Source of the DNA: Parabacteroides distasonis ATCC 8503
Lineage (GTDB): Bacteria > Bacteroidota > Bacteroidia > Bacteroidales > Tannerellaceae
Assembly: GCF_000012845.1 (NCBI RefSeq)
Contig: NC_009615.1
Coordinates: 767,501 to 831,500 of the forward strand
Reading direction: 5' to 3'
DNA: 64,000 nucleotides
The first letter of the stretch is position 1, and each line of letters begins with the position of its first letter. The notes beneath the pieces are model-generated. The model had not been told where the DNA came from and did not search any database. It saw nothing but the letters and a program-made list of their open reading frames with translations. Below, one piece after another: positions 55,836 to 64,000 of this stretch. Position numbers and translations under genes: made by a program.

Positions 55836-56960
55836 ATGAGATTCGATGTATCCAGCACTGCGTTATTATCACGTTTACAGTCTATAAGCAAGGTTATCGC
55901 TTCCAAGAACTCTTTACCGATTCTGGACAGCTTCCTTTTTAACCTAGAAGGAAATACGCTTACGGTGACAGCTTCCGATGCCGAGACCCGGTTGGTGACT
56001 TCCGTAGACGTCATGAATGCCCAAGGTGCCGGACTCTTTGCGGTTTCCGCCAAGATACTGCTCGATCCGCTGAAAGAGCTTCCCGAACAACCGCTTACTT
56101 TTGATATCAATGATGAGAATTTGGAGATTTTCATTCATTTCCAGAATGGTAAGTATAATTTTATCGGTCAGAAAGGGGACACATATCCGCAGCAGAAGCC
56201 GTTGAATGATAACGCTATCTCTATCTCGATGGATGCCCAGATGCTGTTAAACGGCATCAGTCGTTCCTTGTTCGCCACGGCCGATGATGAGCTTCGCCCT
56301 GTAATGAATGGTGTCTATTTCGATATCCATACGGATGATTTGACGTTCGTGGCATCAGACGGACATAAATTGGTTCGCTTGCGTAACTTGGCGGTGAAAT
56401 CCCCGGAACGGGCTTCTTTCATTTTGCCGAAGAAGCCGGCTAATTTATTGAAGAATTTGTTGGCGAAGGAGTCGGAGCAAGTATTGATTAAGTTTGATGA
56501 TAACAATGCGTATATTACTTGCACGAACTTCGAGATGGTTTGTCGTTTGATCGAGGGGCGTTACCCGAACTATAATAGTGTGATTCCTCAAGAAAACCCG
56601 TTTAAGGTAACGATCGATCGTATCTCTTTCTTGAATGCTTTAAAGCGTGTTTCTGTCTTTTCTAATCCGGCGAGCAGCTTGGTGAAGTTGCACTTGAAGG
56701 ATAGCTTGATTACGGTTTCCGCCCAAGATATCGATTTCTCCACTTCTGCGGAAGAGCGTATTGTTTGTCAGTTTGACGGGACGGAGTTAAGCATCGGTTT
56801 TAAGGCTACATATCTGATCGAGATCCTTGGAAATATCAGCTCGGAAGAGGTTGTATTAGAATTAGCGGACCCTTCACGTGCCGGCTTGATCGTTCCTTCT
56901 GAGAATGATGAGGACGAGGACTTGCTCATGTTGCTGATGCCGATGATGTTGAATGACTAA
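55836..56960 (+). CDS. dnaN: DNA polymerase III beta sliding clamp
   Basis: The 374-residue product has the three-domain clamp pattern, beginning MRFDVSSTALLSRLQSISKVIASKNSLPILD and with RPVMNGVYFDI in the middle domain. The C-terminus ends DLLMLLMPMMLND, in line with the MPMRL-type ending that contacts partners. It tethers polymerase to DNA. It heads a run with the dnaQ-like exonuclease 10 nt downstream. It is not next to dnaA, in contrast to many phyla. Confidence 0.97.
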   Translation: MRFDVSSTALLSRLQSISKVIASKNSLPILDSFLFNLEGNTLTVTASDAETRLVTSVDVMNAQGAGLFAVSAKILLDPLKELPEQPLTFDINDENLEIFIHFQNGKYNFIGQKGDTYPQQKPLNDNAISISMDAQMLLNGISRSLFATADDELRPVMNGVYFDIHTDDLTFVASDGHKLVRLRNLAVKSPERASFILPKKPANLLKNLLAKESEQVLIKFDDNNAYITCTNFEMVCRLIEGRYPNYNSVIPQENPFKVTIDRISFLNALKRVSVFSNPASSLVKLHLKDSLITVSAQDIDFSTSAEERIVCQFDGTELSIGFKATYLIEILGNISSEEVVLELADPSRAGLIVPSENDEDEDLLMLLMPMMLND

Positions 56961-56970
56961 TAAATAAATA

Positions 56971-57741
56971 ATGCAGTTAAACTTAAGGAACCCGCTGGTC
57001 TTTTTTGATTTAGAGACCACGGGTATAAATATCGTAAAGGACCGTATCGTAGAGATTTCCTACGTGAAGGTCTTCCCAAATGGGAAAGAAGAAACGAAGA
57101 CACGCCGGATAAATCCCGGTATGCCTATTCCCCCCGAATCTACCGCTATTCATGGCATAACCGATGAAGATGTAAAAGATTGTCCGACCTTTAAGGAGAT
57201 CGCTAAATCTTTGGCAACCCAGATCGAGGGTTGTGATTTGGCCGGATATAATTCCAACCGTTTTGATATACCCATGCTTGCCGAGGAGTTTCTGCGTGCG
57301 GGTGTGGATATCGATTTGAACCGGCGCAAATTTATCGATGTACAGACGATTTTCCATAAGATGGAGCAACGTACGTTATCTGCCGCTTATAAATTCTATT
57401 GCAATAAAAGCTTGGAGAACGCTCATACGGCTGAGGCTGATACGTTGGCTACATATGAGGTGTTGAAAGCGCAGCTGGATCGCTATCCGGATTTGAAGAA
57501 TGACGTTGCTTTCCTTTCCCAATATTCCTGCTACTCGAATAATGTGGATTTCGCCGGACGTATGGTTTACAACGATAAAGGCGAGGAGGTTATTAACTTC
57601 GGTAAGTATAAAGGCCGTTTGGTAACGGAGATCTTGAAGTCGGATCCGGGTTATTATTCTTGGATCATGAATGGCGATTTCCCGTTGAATACGAAGAAAA
57701 TGTTGACAGAGATCCGTTTGAGAGACTTTAATTCAAAATAA
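56971..57741 (+). CDS. DnaQ-like 3'-5' exonuclease
   Basis: The 256-residue DEDDh exonuclease has D13 and E15 in FFDLETTG, IHGITDEDV, GYNSNRFDIPML and HTAEADTLATYEV. The C-terminal part (about 195-255) has the small domain VINFGKYKGRLVTEI..YSWIMNGDFP seen in some ExoX-like proteins. Adjacency to dnaN suggests the proofreading epsilon subunit or a repair exonuclease. The C-terminal domain is not found in classic E. coli epsilon. Confidence 0.9.
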   Translation: MQLNLRNPLVFFDLETTGINIVKDRIVEISYVKVFPNGKEETKTRRINPGMPIPPESTAIHGITDEDVKDCPTFKEIAKSLATQIEGCDLAGYNSNRFDIPMLAEEFLRAGVDIDLNRRKFIDVQTIFHKMEQRTLSAAYKFYCNKSLENAHTAEADTLATYEVLKAQLDRYPDLKNDVAFLSQYSCYSNNVDFAGRMVYNDKGEEVINFGKYKGRLVTEILKSDPGYYSWIMNGDFPLNTKKMLTEIRLRDFNSK

Positions 57742-57745
57742 GGCG

Positions 57746-58897
57746 ATGAATAATTTTGAGTTTTGCAATCCTGTAAAGGTTGTGTTCGGCAAAGGAAGTA
57801 TTGCCCGTTTGTCTGCGTTACTTCCAGAAGGAAGTAAGGTTCTGGTGGTATACGGTGGCGGTAGCATTAAGAAAAATGGCATTTATGAGCAGGTGACGGC
57901 AGCTTTGAAAGACTTCCATACCTATGAGTTTGGTGGTATTGAGGCGAATCCCCGTTATGAGACTTGTATGAAGGCTGTTGAGTTGGTGAAGGGGGAGAAT
58001 ATCGATTTCTTGCTGGCGGTAGGCGGCGGATCAGTGATCGACGCTACGAAATTTATCGCTTCGGCTACGTTTTTCGAGGGAGATCCTTGGGATATCTTGT
58101 CGAAAGGTGGCGTGATAAAGAAAGCGCTTCCTTTAGGAGTAGTGCTGACTTTGGCCGCTACCGGTTCGGAAATGAATGAACGGGCGGTAATTTCCCGGGA
58201 ATCTGTCCATGAGAAATTAAATTTCATGTCTCCGTTGGTGTTCCCTAAGTTCGCTATCTTAGATCCGCAGGTAACTTATTCTTTACCTGAGCGACAGGTG
58301 GCTAACGGTGTCGTTGACTCGTTTATCCATGTGGTCGAGCAATACCTGACTTATCCGGTGAACGCTAAGGTTCAAGATTATTTTGCCGAGGGATTGATGA
58401 AGACAATTGTGGAAGAAGGCCGCAAGGTCTTGCAAAATCCGAATGATTATGATATTCGTGCTAATTTGATGTGGGCGGCTACGAATGCCTTGAACTGTTG
58501 GATCGGCCAAGGAGTACCCCAAGACTGGTCCTCACACCGTATGGGATATGCATTGACGGCGCAGTTCGGCTTGGATCATGCCCAGACTTTGGCGGTTATC
58601 TTGCCGGGTGTCATGACCTATATGCGTAAGGAGAAAGCGGCGAAACTGATCCGGATGGGAGAGGTCATATTTGGTATTACCGAAGGATCTGCCGATGAAA
58701 AGGCGCAAAAGTCAATAGAGGCTACGGAAGATTTTTTCCATTTCATGGGATTAAAGACCCGTCTTTCCGACTATGGGATCAAGGAGTCCGACTTGGATGC
58801 TTTGGTGGAACCTATCGATCGAATGGGATGGAAACTTGGCGAATATGGCAATATAAACTCAAAAGTAGCCAAAGAGATTCTTTTGTTGAGGTTGTAG
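57746..58897 (+). CDS. Iron-containing alcohol dehydrogenase (BdhA/YqhD-like)
   Basis: The 383-residue group III dehydrogenase has the NAD(P) segment GGGSIKKNG, VGGGSVIDATKFIA, and the metal-binding region with HVVEQYLTYP and DWSSHRMGYALTAQFGLDHAQ. It resembles NADPH-dependent butanol/aldehyde dehydrogenases. It starts 4 nt after the exonuclease gene. Its stop codon lies inside the GAGACG palindrome at 58894-58921. The physiological aldehyde is unknown. Confidence 0.93.
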   Translation: MNNFEFCNPVKVVFGKGSIARLSALLPEGSKVLVVYGGGSIKKNGIYEQVTAALKDFHTYEFGGIEANPRYETCMKAVELVKGENIDFLLAVGGGSVIDATKFIASATFFEGDPWDILSKGGVIKKALPLGVVLTLAATGSEMNERAVISRESVHEKLNFMSPLVFPKFAILDPQVTYSLPERQVANGVVDSFIHVVEQYLTYPVNAKVQDYFAEGLMKTIVEEGRKVLQNPNDYDIRANLMWAATNALNCWIGQGVPQDWSSHRMGYALTAQFGLDHAQTLAVILPGVMTYMRKEKAAKLIRMGEVIFGITEGSADEKAQKSIEATEDFFHFMGLKTRLSDYGIKESDLDALVEPIDRMGWKLGEYGNINSKVAKEILLLRL

Positions 58898-58921
58898 AGA
58901 CGCAACGTGCTACGTCTCTAC
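58894..58921. repeat. Dispersed GAGACG palindrome, copy 3, overlapping a stop codon
   Basis: GTAGAGACG (58894-58902) pairs with CGTCTCTAC (58913-58921) around a 10-nt centre. The TAG stop of the alcohol dehydrogenase gene is part of the left arm. Confidence 0.65.
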
Positions 58922-58946
58922 TGGCAAAGATAAATTGATTCGATAT

Positions 58947-60152
58947 ATGATATTGAAAGATAAACATATTATATTAGGGATTACGGGGAGTATAGCCGCA
59001 TACAAAGCCGCTTATATCATCCGGGGATTGGTGAAAAAAGGAGCCGAGGTACAAGTGGTTATCACGCCGGCGGGAAAAGAGTTTATCACTCCGCTTACGT
59101 TATCGACGTTGAGTAGCCACCCTGTAATCAGCGAGTTTTTTTCCAATAGGGATGGTACATGGAATAGTCATGTGGATCTGGGGCTTTGGGCGGATGCCAT
59201 GTTGATTGCTCCGGCTACCGCTTCCACGATCGGTAAGATGGCGAACGGAATCGCCGATAATATGCTGATAACTACTTATCTTTCTTGTAAAGCCCCTGTA
59301 TTCGTGGCTCCGGCCATGGATTTGGATATGTTCTCTCATCCGAGTACCCAACAGAATCTGGAGCGCTTGCGTTCATTCGGTAACCGGATTATCGAACCTG
59401 CCGAGGGGGAATTGGCGAGCCATTTGGTTGGTAAAGGCCGGATGGAAGAACCCGATAAGATTATCGAGGTTTTGGAAGACTTCTTTTCCGCTCAAAAAGA
59501 TCTTGAAAAAAAAAAGATCTTAATAACAGCAGGTCCGACATATGAAAAGATAGATCCCGTACGTTTTATAGGTAATTACTCTTCCGGTAAGATGGGGTTC
59601 GCTTTAGCGGAAGCTTGTGCGGAGAGAGGGGCGGAGGTGACTTTGGTCGCTGGTCCAGTCTCTTTAAAAACACATCATCCAGCTATTAAACGAATCGATG
59701 TTGAGTCTGCCGGGGAAATGTACCAAGCGGCGATGACCGCATTCCCGAGTAGCGATGCTGCCATATTATGTGCCGCTGTCGCCGATTACCGTCCGGAGAA
59801 TGCTTCCGAGCAGAAGATCAAACGGGAAACGGAGAGAGAGATGACGCTTCATTTGGTTCCGAACCCGGATATCGCCGCCTCTTTGGGTGCGATCAAGCGG
59901 GAAGGACAGGTCATGGTGGGGTTCGCCTTGGAGACGAACGACGAGGCTACTCATGCCGAAGGTAAACTGAAGAGGAAGAATCTCGATTTCATCGTCTTGA
60001 ATTCTTTACGAGACCAAGGTGCCGGTTTCCGTTGCGATACCAATAAGATCACGATTATCGACAATGCCGGAGGAGTAACGAGCTATCCGCTCAAAACGAA
60101 GCGGGAGGTAGCCTGTGATATCGTAAATAAGTTGGTAACATTATTGAAATGA
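58947..60152 (+). CDS. coaBC: Bifunctional phosphopantothenoylcysteine decarboxylase/synthase
   Basis: The protein performs two steps of coenzyme A synthesis. The ATG at 58947 gives 401 residues. The N-terminal flavin domain (CoaC) has ILGITGSIAAYKAAY, ASTIGKMANGIADNM and PAMDLDMFSHPSTQ. The C-terminal CoaB domain has ILITAGPTYEKIDPVRFIGNYSSGKMG and AAVADYRP. The TTG at 58935 in the same frame is a less likely start. It overlaps the next gene by 4 nt. Confidence 0.96.
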   Translation: MILKDKHIILGITGSIAAYKAAYIIRGLVKKGAEVQVVITPAGKEFITPLTLSTLSSHPVISEFFSNRDGTWNSHVDLGLWADAMLIAPATASTIGKMANGIADNMLITTYLSCKAPVFVAPAMDLDMFSHPSTQQNLERLRSFGNRIIEPAEGELASHLVGKGRMEEPDKIIEVLEDFFSAQKDLEKKKILITAGPTYEKIDPVRFIGNYSSGKMGFALAEACAERGAEVTLVAGPVSLKTHHPAIKRIDVESAGEMYQAAMTAFPSSDAAILCAAVADYRPENASEQKIKRETEREMTLHLVPNPDIAASLGAIKREGQVMVGFALETNDEATHAEGKLKRKNLDFIVLNSLRDQGAGFRCDTNKITIIDNAGGVTSYPLKTKREVACDIVNKLVTLLK

Positions 60153-61060
60153 GAAAAGTAAGAAGACTGTTTTATCTATTCATGCTTTGCGCCGCTCCTT
60201 TTTGTGGGAAGGCGCAAGAGTTGAACGCCCGTATCACGGTGAACGGAGACAAAATTGCGACCGCTAACAAGCAAATCTTCACGACCTTACAGAACTCCTT
60301 GACTGAGTTCGTGAATAACCGGAAATGGACGGATGCCACGTTTGCCGTCAATGAGAAGATCGATTGTACGATGACGATTATCGTGAATGAATTGGATGAG
60401 ACGAACTTCAAGAGCGAGATCCAGATACAAGCCCGCCGTCCGGTCTATAATTCCAGTTATACAACTACTCTTCTGAATTTCAGGGATCAACAGTTGGATT
60501 TTGAGTATACGGAGGGCGAGCCGTTGGACTATAACTCAAATACGCTGACCAGCAATCTTACGGCCACTATCGTGTTTTACGTCTATGTGATCTTGGGGCT
60601 TGATTTCGATAGTTTCGCTCCGAAAGGTGGAACTACCTATATACAACAAGCCCAGCAAATCGTGAACATGGCCCAGTCTGAGATGTCGTGGACGGGCTGG
60701 AAAGCTTTTGATAGCAACCAGAACCGCCATGCCGTAGCGACGGCTTTGCAAGATAACGCATCCGACGCTTTCCGGGAAATGTGGTACACGTATCACCGGA
60801 AAGGACTCGATGAAATGGCAGCAAATCCGGATCGTGGACGTACGACGATCATTAGTGCGCTTCCCGCCTTGCAGGAAGTAAAGAAAGCCCGGCCTACCTC
60901 TGTGCTTCTACAAATGTTCGCCGACGCTAAATTAGATGAGATTATCGCAATTTATTCGAAAGCGACCACACAAGAGCGGCAAGAGGGCTATAAGATGCTG
61001 TTCGAGATCTATCCGGCACAATCCACTCGCTTGGAAGAGCTTCAAAAACCAGTAAGGTAA
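60149..61060 (+). CDS. DUF4835 family protein
   Basis: The 303-residue protein has a signal peptide (cleavage likely after FCGKAQ) and begins its mature part ELNARITVNGDKI. I recognise it as DUF4835, a Bacteroidota family that is often beside coaBC and recN and has no known function. Aromatic and Asn/Thr-rich segments suggest a beta-rich periplasmic or outer-membrane-associated protein. Its ATG overlaps the coaBC stop (ATGA), so translation is probably coupled. Confidence 0.88.
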   Translation: MRKVRRLFYLFMLCAAPFCGKAQELNARITVNGDKIATANKQIFTTLQNSLTEFVNNRKWTDATFAVNEKIDCTMTIIVNELDETNFKSEIQIQARRPVYNSSYTTTLLNFRDQQLDFEYTEGEPLDYNSNTLTSNLTATIVFYVYVILGLDFDSFAPKGGTTYIQQAQQIVNMAQSEMSWTGWKAFDSNQNRHAVATALQDNASDAFREMWYTYHRKGLDEMAANPDRGRTTIISALPALQEVKKARPTSVLLQMFADAKLDEIIAIYSKATTQERQEGYKMLFEIYPAQSTRLEELQKPVR

Positions 61061-61067
61061 AATAGTT

Positions 61068-62732
61068 ATGTTGAAATCCTTATTTATACAGAACTTTGTC
61101 TTGATAGACAATTTGGATATCCGCTTTGATAAAGGCTTCTCGGTGATAACGGGTGAGACCGGAGCGGGAAAATCAATTATATTAGGAGCCTTGTCTTTGG
61201 TGCTGGGACAGCGTGCGGATGGCAAGAGTATAAAGAAAGGTTCGGATAAATGTGTGATCGAGGCCGTATTTGATGTCTCAAAATATCAGTTGGAGCCTTT
61301 CTTCCTAAGTAACGACCTTGAGTACGACGCGGATAGCTGTATCTTGCGTCGGGAACTTTATGCCTCCGGCAAATCCCGTGCCTTCGTCAATGATTCTCCG
61401 GTTTCCCTTACGATCTTAAAAGAGTTGGGAAGCCGCTTGATTGATATCCATTCGCAGCATCAGAACCTATTGTTGGGCGACAACCGTTTCCAGCTGAAAG
61501 TGATCGATGTAATGGCCGAAAATGAGATCTTGCTCATTCTTTATAAGAAGGAATTTACTCGTTATCAGGCGTTGCGAAGGGAACTGAAAGATTTGAGGGA
61601 CAAAGCGGCTCAAAGCAAGCAGGAGGAGGACTATATCCGTTTTCAATTGGAACAATTGGACGAAGCCAACCTTCAACCGGATGAGCAGGATGAGTTGGAG
61701 CAAGAGCAAGAAACTCTCTCGCATGCGGAGGAGATCAAAAGCTCTTTATATAAGGTAACCGAACTCTTGGACGGCGAGGAGCAAGGAGCCATCCAAATAC
61801 TCAAGGAAGCCCTTTCCACCGTGGATTCCTTAGAAAGATATTTCCCGAAAGCCAAGGAGATCTCCGAGCGAATCCGCTCGGCTTATATCGACTTGAATGA
61901 TCTGGCTTCCGAGACAGACGTTTTAAAGGAAGATGTAGAGTTCAACCCGGAACGATTGGAATGGGTGAATGAACGCTTGAATATCCTTTATACACTTCTG
62001 CAAAAACACCGTGTCTCCACCGTGGATGAATTGATTGCTATACGGGATCAATACCAAGAGCAATTGCGTGCGATCGATTCTTTCGATGAGCAAATCGGTT
62101 TGTTAGAAAGTCAATTGGATGCCTCGTATAAAGAGTTGCTTCAACAGGCCTCCGTGCTTAGCGAGCAGCGTAAAGTCGCTTCCACGGCGATGGCCTCGCA
62201 ATTGGTCAAGATGATTATTCCGTTGGGGATGCCGAATACCCGTTTCCGTGTGGACATCCTTCCTCGCAAAGAGCCGGAGAGCGATGGAATGGACGATATC
62301 CGATTTATGTTCTCCGCCAATAAGAGCGCGGAATTGCAGCCGGTAGCCCAAACCGCTTCCGGAGGTGAGATCTCCCGGTTGATGCTCTGCATTAAGGCTA
62401 TGATTGCCGGGTTCACCGCTTTACCTACTATTATCTTTGATGAGGTAGATACGGGGGTATCGGGTGATATCGCCGATAAAATGGGGGATATCATGCAAGA
62501 ACTCGGAACAAAGATGCAAGTTTTCGCTATCACTCACTTACCTCAGATAGCGGCGAAGGGGCAAGCTCATTATTTTGTTTATAAGAAGGATACCAAAGAC
62601 CGTACGCTGACCCGTATCAAGCAATTAGAGGGGGAGGAACGTGTGAACGAGGTGGCCCGTATGTTGAGCGGAGCCTCGTTGACAGAGGCTTCTCTTGCCA
62701 ATGCGAAAGATTTGTTGGGTATCAAGGATTAA
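61068..62732 (+). CDS. recN: DNA repair protein RecN
   Basis: The 554-residue SMC-like ATPase acts in double-strand-break repair. Walker A is GETGAGKSIILGAL near residues 29-42. Two coiled-coil arms (about 155-370) are rich in Gln, Glu and Leu. The C-terminal lobe has the ABC signature TASGGEISRLML and Walker B IIFDEVDTGVSG. It follows the DUF4835 gene by 7 nt and has no clear terminator. Confidence 0.96.
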   Translation: MLKSLFIQNFVLIDNLDIRFDKGFSVITGETGAGKSIILGALSLVLGQRADGKSIKKGSDKCVIEAVFDVSKYQLEPFFLSNDLEYDADSCILRRELYASGKSRAFVNDSPVSLTILKELGSRLIDIHSQHQNLLLGDNRFQLKVIDVMAENEILLILYKKEFTRYQALRRELKDLRDKAAQSKQEEDYIRFQLEQLDEANLQPDEQDELEQEQETLSHAEEIKSSLYKVTELLDGEEQGAIQILKEALSTVDSLERYFPKAKEISERIRSAYIDLNDLASETDVLKEDVEFNPERLEWVNERLNILYTLLQKHRVSTVDELIAIRDQYQEQLRAIDSFDEQIGLLESQLDASYKELLQQASVLSEQRKVASTAMASQLVKMIIPLGMPNTRFRVDILPRKEPESDGMDDIRFMFSANKSAELQPVAQTASGGEISRLMLCIKAMIAGFTALPTIIFDEVDTGVSGDIADKMGDIMQELGTKMQVFAITHLPQIAAKGQAHYFVYKKDTKDRTLTRIKQLEGEERVNEVARMLSGASLTEASLANAKDLLGIKD

Positions 62733-62807
62733 ACCTTTCTGAAGTAGGGCAGTCTTAGATAAAAGAACAAACGATTCGCTTTATTATTAACTTAAAATTG
62801 AAAAGAC

Positions 62808-63440
62808 ATGAAACGATTCAGCTTACTATGTGTGTTGGCTATATTGTGCAGTTTACCCGCTTACAGCCAGTTTTGGATCAGTTTTGGGTGGAATGAACCG
62901 CATTGTCAAAATTGTCTTTGGATGGAGCAAGCGATGCATTTGCCCGCTCGCCAAGCAGCGGAATACCATAAGATTATCCATAAGTACGGACAGAAAATAG
63001 AGAAGGAGGCCCGCCGTGACTATCGGTATTGGGACCGTGCGGCTCGCCGTATTTACGATTTGCGTATGGAAAGGGATCGTAAGATCCAACGTCTATTGAC
63101 TCCGGCCCAGTTCAATCTATATGTCCGTTTTGTAAGGGAGCATCCGCAACGTATCCATGATTATCGGGGATGGTATGCGAATCCGAGATATCCGGATCGC
63201 CGCCCGTCCCATGACTGCCGTCGATATGAGGATAACTATTGGAATTACCGCTGGGGTACCATTCACCATGACAATCATTGGAGAGACGACCGGCATGACT
63301 CAGATAGACATTGGGATCGTGACAACCATCGTCATGACTATCGGAAACCAGCGAAACCGGATAAGCCCAAACCTAAAAAGAATAAGAAGGATCGGGACGA
63401 TAGAAAAGAACGGTATTATAGCAATGGGCGAAAGGTCTAA
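62808..63440 (+). CDS. Exported His/Asp/Arg-rich protein of unknown function
   Basis: The 210-residue protein has a signal peptide (cleavage likely after LPAYSQ). Residues 20-115 form a charged, probably helical region (EYHKIIHKYGQKIEKEARR, LTPAQFNLYVRFV), somewhat like Spy/CpxP-type stress proteins. Residues 120-210 are low-complexity, rich in His, Asp, Arg, Tyr and Trp, ending in a Lys/Pro-rich tail. The cysteine pair in HCQNCLW and the His-rich part suggest metal binding, which is only inference. Its stop overlaps that of the convergent response regulator. Confidence 0.75.
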   Translation: MKRFSLLCVLAILCSLPAYSQFWISFGWNEPHCQNCLWMEQAMHLPARQAAEYHKIIHKYGQKIEKEARRDYRYWDRAARRIYDLRMERDRKIQRLLTPAQFNLYVRFVREHPQRIHDYRGWYANPRYPDRRPSHDCRRYEDNYWNYRWGTIHHDNHWRDDRHDSDRHWDRDNHRHDYRKPAKPDKPKPKKNKKDRDDRKERYYSNGRKV

Positions 63441-64000
63441 TAATTCAACCATAGCTTGAAAGAGGCCCATTTTTCTTTGCTGACCAATATTTTCTCTTTA
63501 TGTTCCGGCTTTATGTGGACAATGACCTTATTCTGAAAATAGGGCTCTATTTTCACGATGGATTCGATATTTATGATCGTCTGCCGGTTCGTCCGGAAAA
63601 ATTTATCGGGATCTAATTGTTCCATGAGTTTATCCAGCGGGAAATCGATTATGTACTCCTTGTTTTGGCGTGTGACAGCGAAGGTGATCTTGTTTAATGA
63701 ATAAAAGTGGGGATATCCTCCACCTGTAAAGTGATCAGTTTCTCGTTGCCGGAAATAAGGAAACGGGTCCTGTATTTCTTGCCGGGATACGTGAGGGAAT
63801 GGAGTACTTCCAATAAATCATTTTGCTCTAAGAGCTTCTGGTTGTACTTAGACGTGACATGCTCGAATTTTTGGATGGCTTCCTCCAATCTCTCTTGTCG
63901 TATCGGTTTGAGTAGATAATCAATACTGTTTACCGTAAAGGCCCGGACTGCATATTCATCGTAAGCGGTCGTAAAGATAATGAGACTTGTAGGACAAGCC
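63437..64000 (-). pseudogene. LytTR-family response regulator, frameshifted and cut by the window edge
   Basis: In one frame, from the window edge, lies the end of a receiver domain (IIFTTAYDEYAVRAF, DYLLKPI), a linker and the start of a LytTR domain (ITLQVEDIP), stopping at 63694. The next frame continues the same domain (FYSLNKITFAVTRQNKEYI, FFRTNRQTIINIESI) to the stop at 63437. One extra C in the run of four (G at 63709-63712 on the + strand) would rejoin them. LytTR regulators bind DNA under control of a LytS-type kinase, which would lie beyond the window. The break may be natural or a sequence error. Confidence 0.8.

Overview
The window looks like chromosomal DNA of a Bacteroidales gut anaerobe, most likely Parabacteroides (P. 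distasonis or a close relative). The reasons are promoters of the Bacteroidota type (TTTG, about 19-21 bp, TAnnTTTG), few Shine-Dalgarno sequences, a methylmalonyl-CoA decarboxylase module, GH20/GH92 glycan hydrolases, GDP-fucose synthesis genes, DUF4295 and DUF4835 proteins, an RRM protein of the Bacteroides Rbp type, and a probable Bacteroidales-1/6S-like RNA downstream of rplT. The species is an inference from family-level recognition. No database was searched.

Layout: 1-5145 is an operon of an RclA-like flavoprotein with gnd, zwf and pgl (oxidative pentose phosphate pathway, NADPH supply). 5177-5306 is a palindromic repeat cluster, followed by an exported nucleoside deoxyribosyltransferase-like protein. 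6008-11909 holds surface-polysaccharide genes (rfbA, fcl, gmd, WcaJ-like) around an OmpA-family protein. 11979-14875 is ruvX, def, mmdA and a biotin carrier. 14917-21300 is a TPR protein, the thrS-infC-rpmI-rplT operon, a 6S-like RNA and an RRM protein. 21428-25889 is a GH20-GH92 pair. 25983-31915 is corA with an elaborate leader, a second palindromic array, an Ig-like lipoprotein, dnaB, and a pullulanase broken by one in-frame TGA.

32007-40960 holds pgk, an AlaX-like editing protein, an orphan sensor kinase, a lone nrfA, three tandem tRNA-Arg(ACG) genes, a patatin/BamA-like protein and a thioredoxin. 41018-47670 is htpG and a MarR-controlled tripartite efflux operon with a visible operator. 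47770-47886 is a third palindromic array. 47995-54764 is a branched-chain 2-oxoacid dehydrogenase operon (nitroreductase, E3, lipoate ligase, E2, fused E1, flavodoxin). 54999-62732 holds rpmB-rpmG-DUF4295 and then dnaN, dnaQ-like, an iron alcohol dehydrogenase, coaBC, a DUF4835 gene and recN. The window ends in a His/Asp/Arg-rich exported protein and a LytTR response regulator that is frameshifted and cut by the window edge.

The most unusual signal is a set of three intergenic arrays (5177-5306, 27120-27230, 47770-47886). They are built from tandem units of about 22-23 bp whose arms form palindromes. The sequences differ between arrays, but period, copy number (about five units) and position (between co-directional genes) are alike. 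They are not CRISPRs and I do not recognise them as a named repeat class. Second in interest are the corA leader (short acidic upstream ORF, hairpin and rare strong Shine-Dalgarno) and a nested hairpin between rpmI and rplT.
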